A DNA stretch of 64,000 nucleotides from Bacteroidota bacterium (GCA_023437225.1 JAEZGS010000001.1:1-64000); one strand, 5' to 3'; shown: positions 49,248 through 57,784, counted from the stretch's first letter. The notes: generated from the letters alone by a model not told the origin. A program made the numbers and translations.

Positions 49248-51347
49248 ATGGCTTTCTACTCTGAAGCAGCTACCATTGACTTAACCAACACTACACGCGA
49301 ATTACTTAAAGCTGCCTCAAACATAGAGCTGGCGCAGCTTGAGCCGCTGCGCAACGTGCTACGATTCCATGAGTATAGATATTATATATTGAACGAGCCT
49401 CTCATTGCAGACGTCGAATATGATCAACTTTATAAAGCACTGGAGCAAATCGAAGCGAACAATCCGCAACTTATCACCCCGGATTCACCAACGCAAAGAG
49501 TAGCTACCGCTCTTACGAAGGAGTTTCCAACAGTGGCGCACCTAGTGCCCATGTTGAGCCTTGAGAATTCTTACAATGCGGACGATCTGATCGATTGGGA
49601 TAGAAAGGCACGTGAGATGGCAAAGCTGGATGTCATTGAATATTGTATCGAACCAAAATTCGATGGAGCAAGCATTTCGCTCGTATATGAAGACGACCGG
49701 CTGGTGCGCGGCGTCACGCGGGGGGACGGCGTACGCGGAGATGAGATCACCACCAACATACGCCAGATACGGTCTGTACCATTATCTGCTCCGTTTGCGG
49801 CTTATGGTATCCAACTTGCCGAGATCAGGGGTGAGGTACTGATGAACAAGACGAGTTTCAAAAACTACAACGATAAACTTGCTGAACAGAATTTGCCTCC
49901 TCTCGCAAATCCAAGGAATGCCGCAGCCGGTTCACTTCGCATAAAAGATTCCAGGGAAGTTGGTCGCAGGAATCTTGAAGTATTCTTATACCATATCAGT
50001 TATCATTCGCTTAACCCCGGCGCTGGTGAGCCAATGGAATTATCTACACATGGCAGCGCACTTGATTTATTGCATGATCTTGGCTTTCGCGCCCCGCGCA
50101 AAGAAAAAAAGGTTGTGAGAGGCATTGACGCTGTGATAGAGTATTGTAAAGAATTTGAAGCCAAGCGCGATGAGCTTCCATACGAGATCGATGGAATGGT
50201 GATCAAAGTGAATGATGTTGAATTGCAGGATCGTCTGGGTATGACAACCCACCACCCGCGATGGGCCATTGCTTTTAAATTTAAGGCACGACAGGGAACA
50301 AGTGTGTTGCGTTCGGTAGAATTCCAGGTAGGACGAACCGGTTCGATCACTCCGGTAGCGAAGATAGATCCTGTGCACATCGGTGGTGTTACGGTTCGAT
50401 CCATTTCTTTATTCAATGAAGATGTCATTCGGGAAAAAGACCTGATGATAGGTGACACCGTCTTAGTGGAAAGAGCAGGCGATGTGATCCCATATATCGT
50501 GAAGCCCTTGTCAGAGCTGCGTTCTGGCAATGAAAAAAGAATAAGCTTTCCGGAATGCTGTCCTGTTTGTAATACAAGCCTGATCAAGCTTGAAGAAGAA
50601 GCGGCATGGCGATGTGATAATATTAACTGCCCGGCACAGGTTGTAGAACACATCATTCATTTCACAAGTAAGGATGCGATGGACATCCGCGGGCTGGGAG
50701 ATGCGTTGGTGCGCAAGTTCTACGACATGGGCCTTTTAAAGAAAGTTCCGGGTATTTACCGGTTACCATTTGATGAGATCAGAAAGCTTGAAGGATTTGG
50801 CGAAAGGAGCATTGCAAATCTTAGTGCTGCGATAGAAAAGTCGAGGGAGCAACCCTTACATCGGCTGATCTTCGCATTGGGCATTCGATATGTTGGAGAG
50901 ACGACTGCTAAAACACTGGCACATTCAGTAAACAACCTGATGGACCTCACCTCAATGACAGTGGAAGAGTTGCAATCGCTTGAAGATATAGGTCCGAAAG
51001 TTGCCAAAAGTGTGCATGAATTTTTCAATAACGTGGACAACATCGCGATGTTGAATGAATTGGAGGAACTCGGGTTGACATTTGCGAATTTAAAGAAGCA
51101 ACACAGCGGGGATAATAACCTTGAGGGACTTACATTTTTATTTACCGGAACTTTGCCTACCTTGAAACGCAGCGATGCAGAACAGATGGTTGAGGAACAT
51201 GGCGGTAAAATACTCAGTGGTGTAAGCAGTAAACTTGATTATCTTGTTGCCGGAGAGGAAGCCGGTTCCAAACTTGAAAAAGCCAAAAAGATTTCCAGCG
51301 TTAAGATCATCTCTGAAGCCGAATTTTTGAGGATCCTGCAGAAATAG
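49248..51347 (+). CDS. ligA: NAD-dependent DNA ligase
   Basis: The ATG at 49248 (MAFYSEAATIDL) gives 699 residues; the frame opens at 49176 but that part is promoter-like sequence (TACATTTTG at 49179-49187). Domains: Ia with HEYRYYILNEPLIADVEYDQ, adenylation domain with Lys137 in EPKFDGAS, OB fold, zinc finger (CCPVC...CDNINCPAQ), helix-hairpin-helix repeats and a C-terminal BRCT domain (LTFLFTGTLPTLKRSDAEQM). It seals nicks in replication and repair using NAD+. Confidence 0.97.
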   Translation: MAFYSEAATIDLTNTTRELLKAASNIELAQLEPLRNVLRFHEYRYYILNEPLIADVEYDQLYKALEQIEANNPQLITPDSPTQRVATALTKEFPTVAHLVPMLSLENSYNADDLIDWDRKAREMAKLDVIEYCIEPKFDGASISLVYEDDRLVRGVTRGDGVRGDEITTNIRQIRSVPLSAPFAAYGIQLAEIRGEVLMNKTSFKNYNDKLAEQNLPPLANPRNAAAGSLRIKDSREVGRRNLEVFLYHISYHSLNPGAGEPMELSTHGSALDLLHDLGFRAPRKEKKVVRGIDAVIEYCKEFEAKRDELPYEIDGMVIKVNDVELQDRLGMTTHHPRWAIAFKFKARQGTSVLRSVEFQVGRTGSITPVAKIDPVHIGGVTVRSISLFNEDVIREKDLMIGDTVLVERAGDVIPYIVKPLSELRSGNEKRISFPECCPVCNTSLIKLEEEAAWRCDNINCPAQVVEHIIHFTSKDAMDIRGLGDALVRKFYDMGLLKKVPGIYRLPFDEIRKLEGFGERSIANLSAAIEKSREQPLHRLIFALGIRYVGETTAKTLAHSVNNLMDLTSMTVEELQSLEDIGPKVAKSVHEFFNNVDNIAMLNELEELGLTFANLKKQHSGDNNLEGLTFLFTGTLPTLKRSDAEQMVEEHGGKILSGVSSKLDYLVAGEEAGSKLEKAKKISSVKIISEAEFLRILQK

Positions 51348-51381
51348 CAGGCTCTTGAGATTAATCATTAAACCTTTTGGC

Positions 51382-51945
51382 ATGATCAGGAAATTACCAG
51401 GAGAGCTGTGGAAGCCGCTCCAGTTCGCAGGCTGCAAGACACTTAGAAAACAATACGCCCTGTCCACGCACGGCCGCATAGCCAGTTATCTAGGGTCCGA
51501 TATCGAACAGGGAAAATTGCTTAACGGCTCTGTTACTACAGGATATAAAACACTCAATTTACACCGGCCGGGAACAAACGGAACTTTGTATGTACATCGG
51601 GAAGTTGCTCGTTTGTTTGTAAAGAAACCATCCGCAAAGCATTGTTACGTAATTCATGTAAATCACGACAGGCTGGACAATTCAGCTGAAAACCTCAGCT
51701 GGGTTACGTTGCAGGGGATGATCAAACACCAGCAGGCATCACCTGCCCGTGTTGCATATAAGAAAACACAAGCAAAACGAAAAGCCGGGGTGAAACTCGA
51801 TGCCGATGCAGTACGACTGATCCGCAAAACACTTGCGGATAAAAACCGTACACTTTCGATCAGGAAGATCGCAGAACAATTTGGCGTAAGTGAAATGACG
51901 CTTTACCGGATAAAGAGTGGAGAGAATTGGAAAAGCGTCAAGTAA
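51382..51945 (+). CDS. NUMOD4 / HNH-like protein with C-terminal helix-turn-helix
   Basis: The ATG at 51382 gives 187 residues. N-terminal GELWKPLQFAGC...YALSTHGRIASY is a NUMOD4 module, a DNA-binding element of homing endonucleases. The middle part VIHVNHDRLDNSAENLSWVT is an HNH_3-type motif. The C-terminus, LSIRKIAEQFGVSEMTLYRI, is a helix-turn-helix as in resolvases. No intron, intein or target duplication is visible, so it is a free-standing gene, 34 bases after ligA. It may be a domesticated homing-endonuclease-like DNA-binding protein. Biological role unknown. Confidence 0.85.
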   Translation: MIRKLPGELWKPLQFAGCKTLRKQYALSTHGRIASYLGSDIEQGKLLNGSVTTGYKTLNLHRPGTNGTLYVHREVARLFVKKPSAKHCYVIHVNHDRLDNSAENLSWVTLQGMIKHQQASPARVAYKKTQAKRKAGVKLDADAVRLIRKTLADKNRTLSIRKIAEQFGVSEMTLYRIKSGENWKSVK

Positions 51946-51956
51946 TATGCTAGGCT

Positions 51957-52060
51957 GAATTGGGAATTGAGAATTGTGAATTGTGAATCTTTCGTTCACA
52001 TCTTTCTCAATTTTCAATTCCCATTTCTCATTTCTTACCGCACATTAGCACACTAGCATA
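51957..52060. repeat. GAATTGN heptamer array with inverted and CATTAGCA ends
   Basis: Four units of GAATTGN type (51957-51984) are followed, after a 15-base spacer, by TCTCAATTTTCAATTCCCA (about 52003-52021) and TTTCTCA-like units that are partly complementary to them. Two CAYTAGCA units follow (52041-52060). The array lies between convergent genes and ends five bases from the asd stop codon. Confidence 0.85.
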
Positions 52061-52065
52061 GCGCC

Positions 52066-53073
52066 CTACACCAATCCATTCGCTACAAGGTATTCCGCAA
52101 TTTGCACTGCATTGGTAGCTGCGCCCTTGCGAAGGTTGTCGCTTACGATCCACATGTTCAGAGAATTCTCATTGCTTTCATCACGGCGCAGTCTGCCCAC
52201 AAATACTTCATCTCTGTTATGAGCATCCATTGGCATCGGATATTTCGAATCAGTAGGCTCATCCACAACAACCACTCCCGGTGCATCACTAAGAATTGAT
52301 TTAACCTCAGAAAGATCGTAGTCGTTTTCAAACTCCACATTCACACTTTCACTATGTCCGCCCATCACTGGAATACGAACCGTTGTAGCGGTTACGCGGA
52401 TGGATTCGTCACGCATGATCTTCTTCGTTTCATTGACCATTTTCATCTCCTCTTTTGTATATCCATTTTCCATGAACAGATCGATCTGCGGTATCACATT
52501 GAGGTCGATGGGATATTTATAAGCCATTGGATATTCTGTGGTGCTGCCAGCAATTGCTTTCTCACGCTCACCCATTAATTGATCAACAGCTTTCTTTCCT
52601 GTGCCGGTAACGCTTTGATACGTTGATACTACAATACGGCGGATACCGTACTTCTTATGCAATGGATTCAGCGCTACCACCATCTGGATCGTCGAACAAT
52701 TAGGATTAGCGATGATCTTATCTTCGGTGGTCAGGGCATCTGCATTAATTTCAGGTACCACCAGTTTCTTTGAAGGATCCATGCGCCATGCCGATGAATT
52801 GTCCACCACGGTGATTCCCGCTTCCGCGAATTTCGGAGCCCATTCAAGTGATGTTCCACCGCCCGCAGAGAAAATTGCAATAGCAGGTTTCGCTGCTATA
52901 GCGTCCTGCATACTCACCACCTTGAATCCTTTGCCCTTAAACGTCACTTCCTTGCCAACAGATCTTTCAGATGCAACGGGAATCAATTCGGTAACAGGAA
53001 AATTTCTTTCTTCTAATACCTGCAACATTTTAGTGCCTACCAACCCGGTGGCGCCGACTACGGCAATTTTCAT
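52066..53073 (-). CDS. asd: Aspartate-semialdehyde dehydrogenase
   Basis: The 335-residue enzyme reduces aspartyl-4-phosphate to aspartate semialdehyde, the branch point to lysine (and meso-diaminopimelate), threonine, isoleucine and methionine. Motifs: NADP-binding GATGLVGTKM at the start, catalytic Cys126 in NPNCSTIQ, and MGGHSESVNVEF with the active-site His. The start is preceded by AGGAGG at 53080-53085 (complement), one of the few strong Shine-Dalgarno sites in the window. No promoter lies between that site and a strong upstream terminator, so transcription must pass through the leader at 53074-53265. Confidence 0.97.
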   Translation of the reverse strand: MKIAVVGATGLVGTKMLQVLEERNFPVTELIPVASERSVGKEVTFKGKGFKVVSMQDAIAAKPAIAIFSAGGGTSLEWAPKFAEAGITVVDNSSAWRMDPSKKLVVPEINADALTTEDKIIANPNCSTIQMVVALNPLHKKYGIRRIVVSTYQSVTGTGKKAVDQLMGEREKAIAGSTTEYPMAYKYPIDLNVIPQIDLFMENGYTKEEMKMVNETKKIMRDESIRVTATTVRIPVMGGHSESVNVEFENDYDLSEVKSILSDAPGVVVVDEPTDSKYPMPMDAHNRDEVFVGRLRRDESNENSLNMWIVSDNLRKGAATNAVQIAEYLVANGLV

Positions 53074-53104
53074 GGTTTTCCTCCTGGAGTTTATTTGAGT
53101 TATA

Positions 53105-53138
53105 AAATAAAAAAAAGCCTTCCTGTTCAGGGAAGGCT
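53105..53138 (-). terminator. Strong terminator in the asd leader (candidate attenuator)
   Basis: On the minus strand AGCCTTCC (53138-53131) pairs with GGAAGGCT (53123-53116) and a run of T follows. It lies between the 20-codon leader ORF and asd, 43 bases before the asd ATG. The minus-strand GGAAGGTT at 53175-53168 can pair instead with the terminator's 5' arm over eight positions (one G-U). Confidence 0.85.
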
Positions 53139-53165
53139 CACGAATTTATGACGACACACAAACAC

Positions 53166-53228
53166 TCAACCTTCCAGGTCTCCGGAACGTTTCTTGGTGC
53201 GTTTTGTATGCTTGCTTACTGAAATCAT
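53166..53228 (-). CDS. 20-residue basic peptide, candidate leader peptide of asd
   Basis: ATG at 53228 to TGA at 53166-53168 encodes 20 residues with the core SKHTKRTKKRSGD: four Lys, three Arg, two Thr. A textbook promoter (TTTG, 19-base spacer, TATTTTTG) ends only seven bases before the ATG, so the mRNA would be nearly leaderless. A strong terminator follows 28 bases after the stop and then asd. Lys and Thr are end products of the pathway asd feeds, and the last codons can form an antiterminator. It may be an attenuation leader peptide or an independent tiny gene. Confidence 0.55.
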   Translation of the reverse strand: MISVSKHTKRTKKRSGDLEG

Positions 53229-53234
53229 GAATCT

Positions 53235-53265
53235 CAAAAATATTATAGAAAAAAATCAGAACAAA
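53235..53265 (-). promoter_or_regulatory. Promoter of the asd leader
   Basis: On the minus strand TTTG (53265-53262), exactly 19 bases, then TATTTTTG (53242-53235): both boxes and the spacing fit the Bacteroidota consensus. It is the best promoter seen in the window. Confidence 0.8.
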
Positions 53266-53361
53266 ACTTTTTTCACAAGCGTCCACCGTTTTTTTCTTCT
53301 ACTAAGGTGATCATTTACTCATTTCTACGAATATCCTTCGATATAATTTCACAGAGTGAGT

Positions 53362-55092
53362 ATGGAAATGAAGCGTATTATAATTCTTTTGATGCTGTCT
53401 GCTATCGCGATGGGCATGCCCATGCTCTTGATGGCGCAGGCTTCAGCCCCACTCGTTATCACAGAAATAATGTCAGACCCTTCTCCCGCCCGCTCTCTTC
53501 CCGATGCAGAATACATCGAGCTTACTAATCCGGGTTCAGATACCATCGCACTCAACGGTTGGAAGCTGGGTATGAATGATAATGAGGTCGCCCTGCCAGA
53601 TGAAGTTATCGCTCCTGGTGCATTCCTTATCATTACACGCAGCGCAGCTGCATCTCACTTTTTAATTTTTGGGCAGGTGGCAAAATTGAATTCCATGCCT
53701 GCGCTTACAAATGATGGGGGTTCTGTTTACCTGAGATCGCCAGACGGAAACATAGTTCACTTTGTGCAGTACTCATCAGCAATGCACGACAATCCAGTGA
53801 AACGTGCCGGCGGCTGGAGTCTTGAAATGATCAATATTTCAAGCGCATGCAATACGGTCGGCAATTGGAAGAGCTCCGAAGATGAACTGGGAGGAACCCC
53901 GGGAAGGAGAAATTCTGTTGATCAAAATACTTTAGTGCTTCCACTGCCAACACCCGTTGCGGCGACTATGCCAGACTCGGTGCACGTTGAAATCTTGTTT
54001 ACGGGCAAAATAAGGTTAAATGCTCCGGTCACTACATCTGTAATTGTGGACGAAGGTTCTAACATGGCACTTACTGCATTCATTACCGATTCAACGCAAA
54101 CAAAACTTCTCATTCGTTTGAGAGATCCGATTAATGAAAACGAACCTCTGCTGATATCTCTTTTTAGTTTCTCCGACTGCAGTGGCCGGCCTCTGCCTGA
54201 CGGAATCAACATTCAAACAGGAAAGTCGTCAATTCCTCTACCATCGTCTATCGTGATAAATGAAATAATGTTCAACCCTGCGAGTCCGGGAAAGGATTAT
54301 GTTGAATTATTCAACAACTCGGCACAAATCATTGACCTGGGCGATTTGCATGTAGGGAGTCGAATTAGCACTGGTGCGCTTCAAATTGTATCCCGCCTTC
54401 ATAATGAGCCGATGCTTTTGATGCCGGGCGGCTACGTCGTATTCACCGAAGATTCATCATTGCTTAGGTCTGAGTTTCGATTGCATGATTCGATATCTAT
54501 CATCGAGCTGGGTGATCTACCTACATTACCGGACGATTCAGGATCTATTGTGATCATCAATGAACGGGGTAATATCATCGACGAAGTTCATTACCATAAA
54601 CAGTGGCATATCTCACTATTAGCAAACGACGATGGCATTGCACTCGAACGGATCAACCCATCGATCGCTTCAGACATACCTTCAAACTGGACCTCGGCAA
54701 GCACAATATTGAAAGGCACACCCGGCTGGAAAAATTCTCAATATGCGAGTGGCATGAGCGTAATTTCAAAGAGCTCCATACTAATAGACCATCCGATATT
54801 CAGTCCGGATGGCGATGGTCATGAAGACCTTTTATTTGTCCACTATGATTTCGGTTCCCCTCGTACCATGCTGTCGATTAAAATATATACTGCTTCCGCA
54901 CAGATAGTAAAAACACTTGTCAACAACCAGCTCATGCCTATGAAAGGACAGGTGAAATGGGATGGCGCAACGGATGATAATAAAACATTGCCTGCAGGAT
55001 TATACATCCTGCAGGCAATGGCATTCAATAGTTCAGGAAAGAAAATAAAGTATACCCGGGCAATTACTCTGGCCCGGAAAGGCAGTCCTTAA
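53362..55092 (+). CDS. Secreted lamin-tail-domain protein with FlgD-like C-terminus
   Basis: ATG at 53362 or 53368 (MKRIIILLMLSAIAMGM) starts a signal peptide ending at LLMAQ; a GTG at 53356 is also in frame. The protein of about 576 residues has a first lamin tail domain (about 30-150, LVITEIMSDPSP...EYIELTNPGSDTIALNGW), a beta-rich linker, a second lamin tail domain (about 295-430, IVINEIMFNP...KDYVELFNNSAQIIDLGD) and a C-terminal FlgD-like Ig module (FSPDGDGHEDLLFVHYDF, then PAGLYILQAMAF). Such surface proteins are common in gliding or T9SS-bearing Bacteroidota. A perfect 15-bp hairpin is embedded near its end. Its stop overlaps that of the PfkB gene. Confidence 0.85.
   Translation: MEMKRIIILLMLSAIAMGMPMLLMAQASAPLVITEIMSDPSPARSLPDAEYIELTNPGSDTIALNGWKLGMNDNEVALPDEVIAPGAFLIITRSAAASHFLIFGQVAKLNSMPALTNDGGSVYLRSPDGNIVHFVQYSSAMHDNPVKRAGGWSLEMINISSACNTVGNWKSSEDELGGTPGRRNSVDQNTLVLPLPTPVAATMPDSVHVEILFTGKIRLNAPVTTSVIVDEGSNMALTAFITDSTQTKLLIRLRDPINENEPLLISLFSFSDCSGRPLPDGINIQTGKSSIPLPSSIVINEIMFNPASPGKDYVELFNNSAQIIDLGDLHVGSRISTGALQIVSRLHNEPMLLMPGGYVVFTEDSSLLRSEFRLHDSISIIELGDLPTLPDDSGSIVIINERGNIIDEVHYHKQWHISLLANDDGIALERINPSIASDIPSNWTSASTILKGTPGWKNSQYASGMSVISKSSILIDHPIFSPDGDGHEDLLFVHYDFGSPRTMLSIKIYTASAQIVKTLVNNQLMPMKGQVKWDGATDDNKTLPAGLYILQAMAFNSSGKKIKYTRAITLARKGSP
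54986..55020. repeat. Perfect 15-bp inverted repeat inside a coding region
   Basis: CATTGCCTGCAGGAT, loop TATAC, ATCCTGCAGGCAATG. It encodes part of the FlgD-like module of the lamin-tail protein (LPAGLYILQAM). It lies 70 bases before the overlapping stop codons of two convergent genes. Confidence 0.95.
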
Positions 55093-56012
55093 ACAAGTTC
55101 TATATCGAAATTCACCAGCTGCACAAATTGCTGTATCCTGGAATCAATATCCTGGCGTGTAATCTCTTTCATGCGCTCGGGACCGAATTTCTCAACGCAG
55201 TATGAAGCTAATGCAGATCCTACGATAATAGCAGTCTTCATGTTATCGAAAGAAATATCTTTTGTTTTTGCGAGATGCCCAATGAAGCCACCAGCGAAGG
55301 TGTCACCTGCTCCCGTTGGATCGAAAACATCTTCCAGTGGAAGTGCAGGCGCAAAGAAGACACGGTCTCCATGGAACAGCAGGGCACCATGTTCGCCTTT
55401 TTTTATGACAAGATATTTCGGACCCATCTTCATGATTTCACGTGCCGCCTTCACCAATGAATACTGTCCGCTTAGTTGACGTGCTTCGCTATCATTTACT
55501 AATAGCACGTCCACCATCTTCAATACCTCTTCCAACTGCGGCATGGCGATCTCCATCCAGAAGTTCATCGTATCCATGACGATCAGTCGCGGACGCTGTT
55601 TCAGCTGACTGATCACTTTCATTTGGATCTTCGGATCAAGATTGCCCAGCATTAAAAACTCGGCACCCTGGTAGGCTTCGGGAATTTGCGGATCGAAATC
55701 CTCCAACACGTTTAGATCTGTTACCAGTGTGTCCCTGGTATTCATATCAAGATGGTATTTTCCACTCCAGAAAAACGATTTCTTGTCGGCCACAACCTGC
55801 ACACCTTCCAGTTGCACACCGCGGCTTTCAAGTTCACTCATCTCTTCTTTTGGGAAATCAAAACCAACGATAGAAACCTGTTGTACAGGTTTTACAAAAT
55901 TGCTCGCAGCGTAGGCTACATAAGTGGCAGAACCGCCAACGATTTGGTCGGTTTTTCCAAAAGGAGTTTCAATCGCATCAAAGGCCATCGTTCCAACTAC
56001 AATCAGGGACAT
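55089..56012 (-). CDS. PfkB-family sugar/nucleoside kinase
   Basis: The 307-residue protein has the ribokinase fold: GGSATYVAYAASNF near the N-terminus (substrate side) and the C-terminal signature DPTGAGDTFAGGFIGHLA with the catalytic Asp. The middle part LIVMDTMNFWMEIA and LLVNDSEARQLSGQYSL is typical of a Bacteroidota group annotated as sugar kinase without known substrate. It is monocistronic and convergent with the lamin-tail gene, their stop codons sharing three bases. Confidence 0.93.
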   Translation of the reverse strand: MSLIVVGTMAFDAIETPFGKTDQIVGGSATYVAYAASNFVKPVQQVSIVGFDFPKEEMSELESRGVQLEGVQVVADKKSFFWSGKYHLDMNTRDTLVTDLNVLEDFDPQIPEAYQGAEFLMLGNLDPKIQMKVISQLKQRPRLIVMDTMNFWMEIAMPQLEEVLKMVDVLLVNDSEARQLSGQYSLVKAAREIMKMGPKYLVIKKGEHGALLFHGDRVFFAPALPLEDVFDPTGAGDTFAGGFIGHLAKTKDISFDNMKTAIIVGSALASYCVEKFGPERMKEITRQDIDSRIQQFVQLVNFDIELV

Positions 56013-56069
56013 ACTGTTCTTTTGGGGTGCAAACCTACTTCAAATTTGAATGCAAATAAAATCAGCGCA

Positions 56070-56098
56070 CTAACGGGTGTTCGTTTTTAATATCTTTG
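56070..56098 (+). promoter_or_regulatory. Promoter and possible operator of the TetR gene
   Basis: TATCTTTG (56091-56098) matches the -7 consensus 16 bases before the ATG. Upstream, CTAACG (56070-56075) and CGTT (56082-56085) are the half-sites of the palindrome in front of paaA, but spaced by six bases in place of two, so this may be a weaker autoregulatory site. Confidence 0.4.
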
Positions 56099-56114
56099 AT
56101 TCATTACTGTCAAT

Positions 56115-56702
56115 ATGAAAATTCGTTCAAAGAAAGTCAGCCCCCGAAAAGAAGTGATTCTTTCAAAAGCCGCAGAGCTATTCCGCGAGAAAGGTTACAA
56201 TGCCTCGTCAATGCGCGACCTCGCCGAGAAAGTAGGCGTTGAAGCAGCCAGCCTCTACAATCATATTCGTTCTAAATCGGACATTCTGCAGGAGATCTGT
56301 TTCAAGATCGCAAACCAGTTCATGAATGAAATCGAAAGCACCACGGCATCAAAGAAATCGGCGATAGAAAAAGTTGAAGACATTCTTCGGTTTCACATCA
56401 GGCAGATGATCGAAAACTATGAGGAAGTATTTGTAAGCGATCGCGAATGGAAGCATCTGGAAGACCCTTATTTGTCGAACTTTCAAAATCAGCGTCGCGT
56501 GTACCGCCAGAGAATTGCTTCAATCATCCAGGAAGGTATTGAACGCAAAGAGATTAAACCGATCGATGCACCCACAGCTGTATTGATAATGCTGCATGCA
56601 GTGAGTGGCATTGAATCCTGGCATCGAAGCAGGCAAAAGATCTCTGCAGAACTCCTTGAAGAAAACATGGTGATGATTCTTATTGAAGGTCTAAAGAAAT
56701 AA
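56115..56702 (+). CDS. TetR-family regulator, probable PaaR
   Basis: The 195-residue protein has an N-terminal TetR helix-turn-helix (LFREKGYNASSMRDLAEKVG then VEAASLYNHIRSKSDIL) and an all-helical ligand domain. It is encoded directly before paaE, five bases apart, and is thus in the phenylacetate cluster. A perfect palindrome GCTAACGATCGTTAGC before paaA fits the consensus CNAACGNNCGTTNG reported for the Thermus PaaR repressor, which is released by phenylacetyl-CoA (from memory). Role as PaaR is therefore a well-supported inference. Confidence 0.9.
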   Translation: MKIRSKKVSPRKEVILSKAAELFREKGYNASSMRDLAEKVGVEAASLYNHIRSKSDILQEICFKIANQFMNEIESTTASKKSAIEKVEDILRFHIRQMIENYEEVFVSDREWKHLEDPYLSNFQNQRRVYRQRIASIIQEGIERKEIKPIDAPTAVLIMLHAVSGIESWHRSRQKISAELLEENMVMILIEGLKK

Positions 56703-56707
56703 TTCGT

Positions 56708-57784
56708 TTGGCAACACATTTTCATCCACTCAGAATCAGCGATGTAAGAAGGGAAACTGATGAATGTGTTTCTATCGCATTTGATGTTCCGCCGGAACTG
56801 GCGGATGTCTTTCAATTTCATGCCGGTCAGAACCTGACATTGCGCATCAATCACAACGATGCAGAACTCCGGCGCTCTTACTCGATCTGCAGTAGTCCCT
56901 ATGATAGAGAGCTGCGTGTAGCAATTAAGAAAGTGCCAAATGGCCAGTTCTCTGCCTTTGCAAACGAACTACTGAAGGTTGGCGATGTAGTTGAAGTGAT
57001 GGCACCATCTGGTAAATTCTATACGCCATTACAGGAACAAAATAAAAAATCTTATCTCGCATTTGCAGCGGGCAGCGGGATCACACCAATCCTTTCCATT
57101 ATCCGATCCACATTGCTGAGTGAGCCTCTAAGTGATTTTACTCTTGTATATGGCAATCGTGATCGTCGCTCAATAATCTTTCGTGAAGCACTTGAAGCAC
57201 TCAAGAATAAATTCATGCAAAGATTTCAGGTGATCCATATTTTGAGCAGGGAGCAGCTTGACTCTGAAATAAACCAGGGCAGGATCAATGAAGAAAAAAT
57301 TCATTCGTTATCCAGTATCATCAACTATAAATTAATTGATGAAGTATTTGTTTGCGGTCCTGAACAGATGATCAACGCTGTACGCAATACATTACCGCAA
57401 TTAGGTATTCCATCATCGAATATTCATTTTGAACTTTTTCATCCACCGGGACAGCAACAACAGGTTGAGAATTCGTTTACGCAACAGGAGGATGCCGATA
57501 AGCGCAGTAAGGTGAGTATCAAACTTGACGGTGTATATGTCAACTTCGATCTTCGATATAATGATGCTTCAATACTGGATGCTGCACTTGCAACGGGAGC
57601 CGACCTCCCTTATGCATGTAAGGGAGGTGTATGCGCCACCTGCAAAGCAAAGCTCATTGAAGGCGAAGTTCAAATGGATACTAACTACGCACTTGAGCAG
57701 GATGAGATCAATGCAGGATTCATCTTAACCTGTCAATCTCATCCAAGAAGTGAAAACATTGTAGTTGATTTCGACTTAAGGTAA
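56708..57784 (+). CDS. paaE: Phenylacetyl-CoA epoxidase reductase subunit
   Basis: The 358-residue reductase passes electrons from NADPH to the PaaABCD epoxidase. Order: FAD-binding barrel (RRSYSICSSPYD, residues about 57-68), NAD-binding domain (YLAFAAGSGITPILSIIRST; VFVCGPEQMINAV), and a C-terminal plant-type 2Fe-2S domain with Cys304, Cys309, Cys312 and Cys342 in ACKGGVCATC and LTCQSHP. The start codon is TTG at 56708; the protein ATHFHPLRISDVRRET aligns with family N-termini and no ATG is available. The rest of the operon is interrupted by a SusC/D remnant on the other strand. Confidence 0.95.
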   Translation: MATHFHPLRISDVRRETDECVSIAFDVPPELADVFQFHAGQNLTLRINHNDAELRRSYSICSSPYDRELRVAIKKVPNGQFSAFANELLKVGDVVEVMAPSGKFYTPLQEQNKKSYLAFAAGSGITPILSIIRSTLLSEPLSDFTLVYGNRDRRSIIFREALEALKNKFMQRFQVIHILSREQLDSEINQGRINEEKIHSLSSIINYKLIDEVFVCGPEQMINAVRNTLPQLGIPSSNIHFELFHPPGQQQQVENSFTQQEDADKRSKVSIKLDGVYVNFDLRYNDASILDAALATGADLPYACKGGVCATCKAKLIEGEVQMDTNYALEQDEINAGFILTCQSHPRSENIVVDFDLR

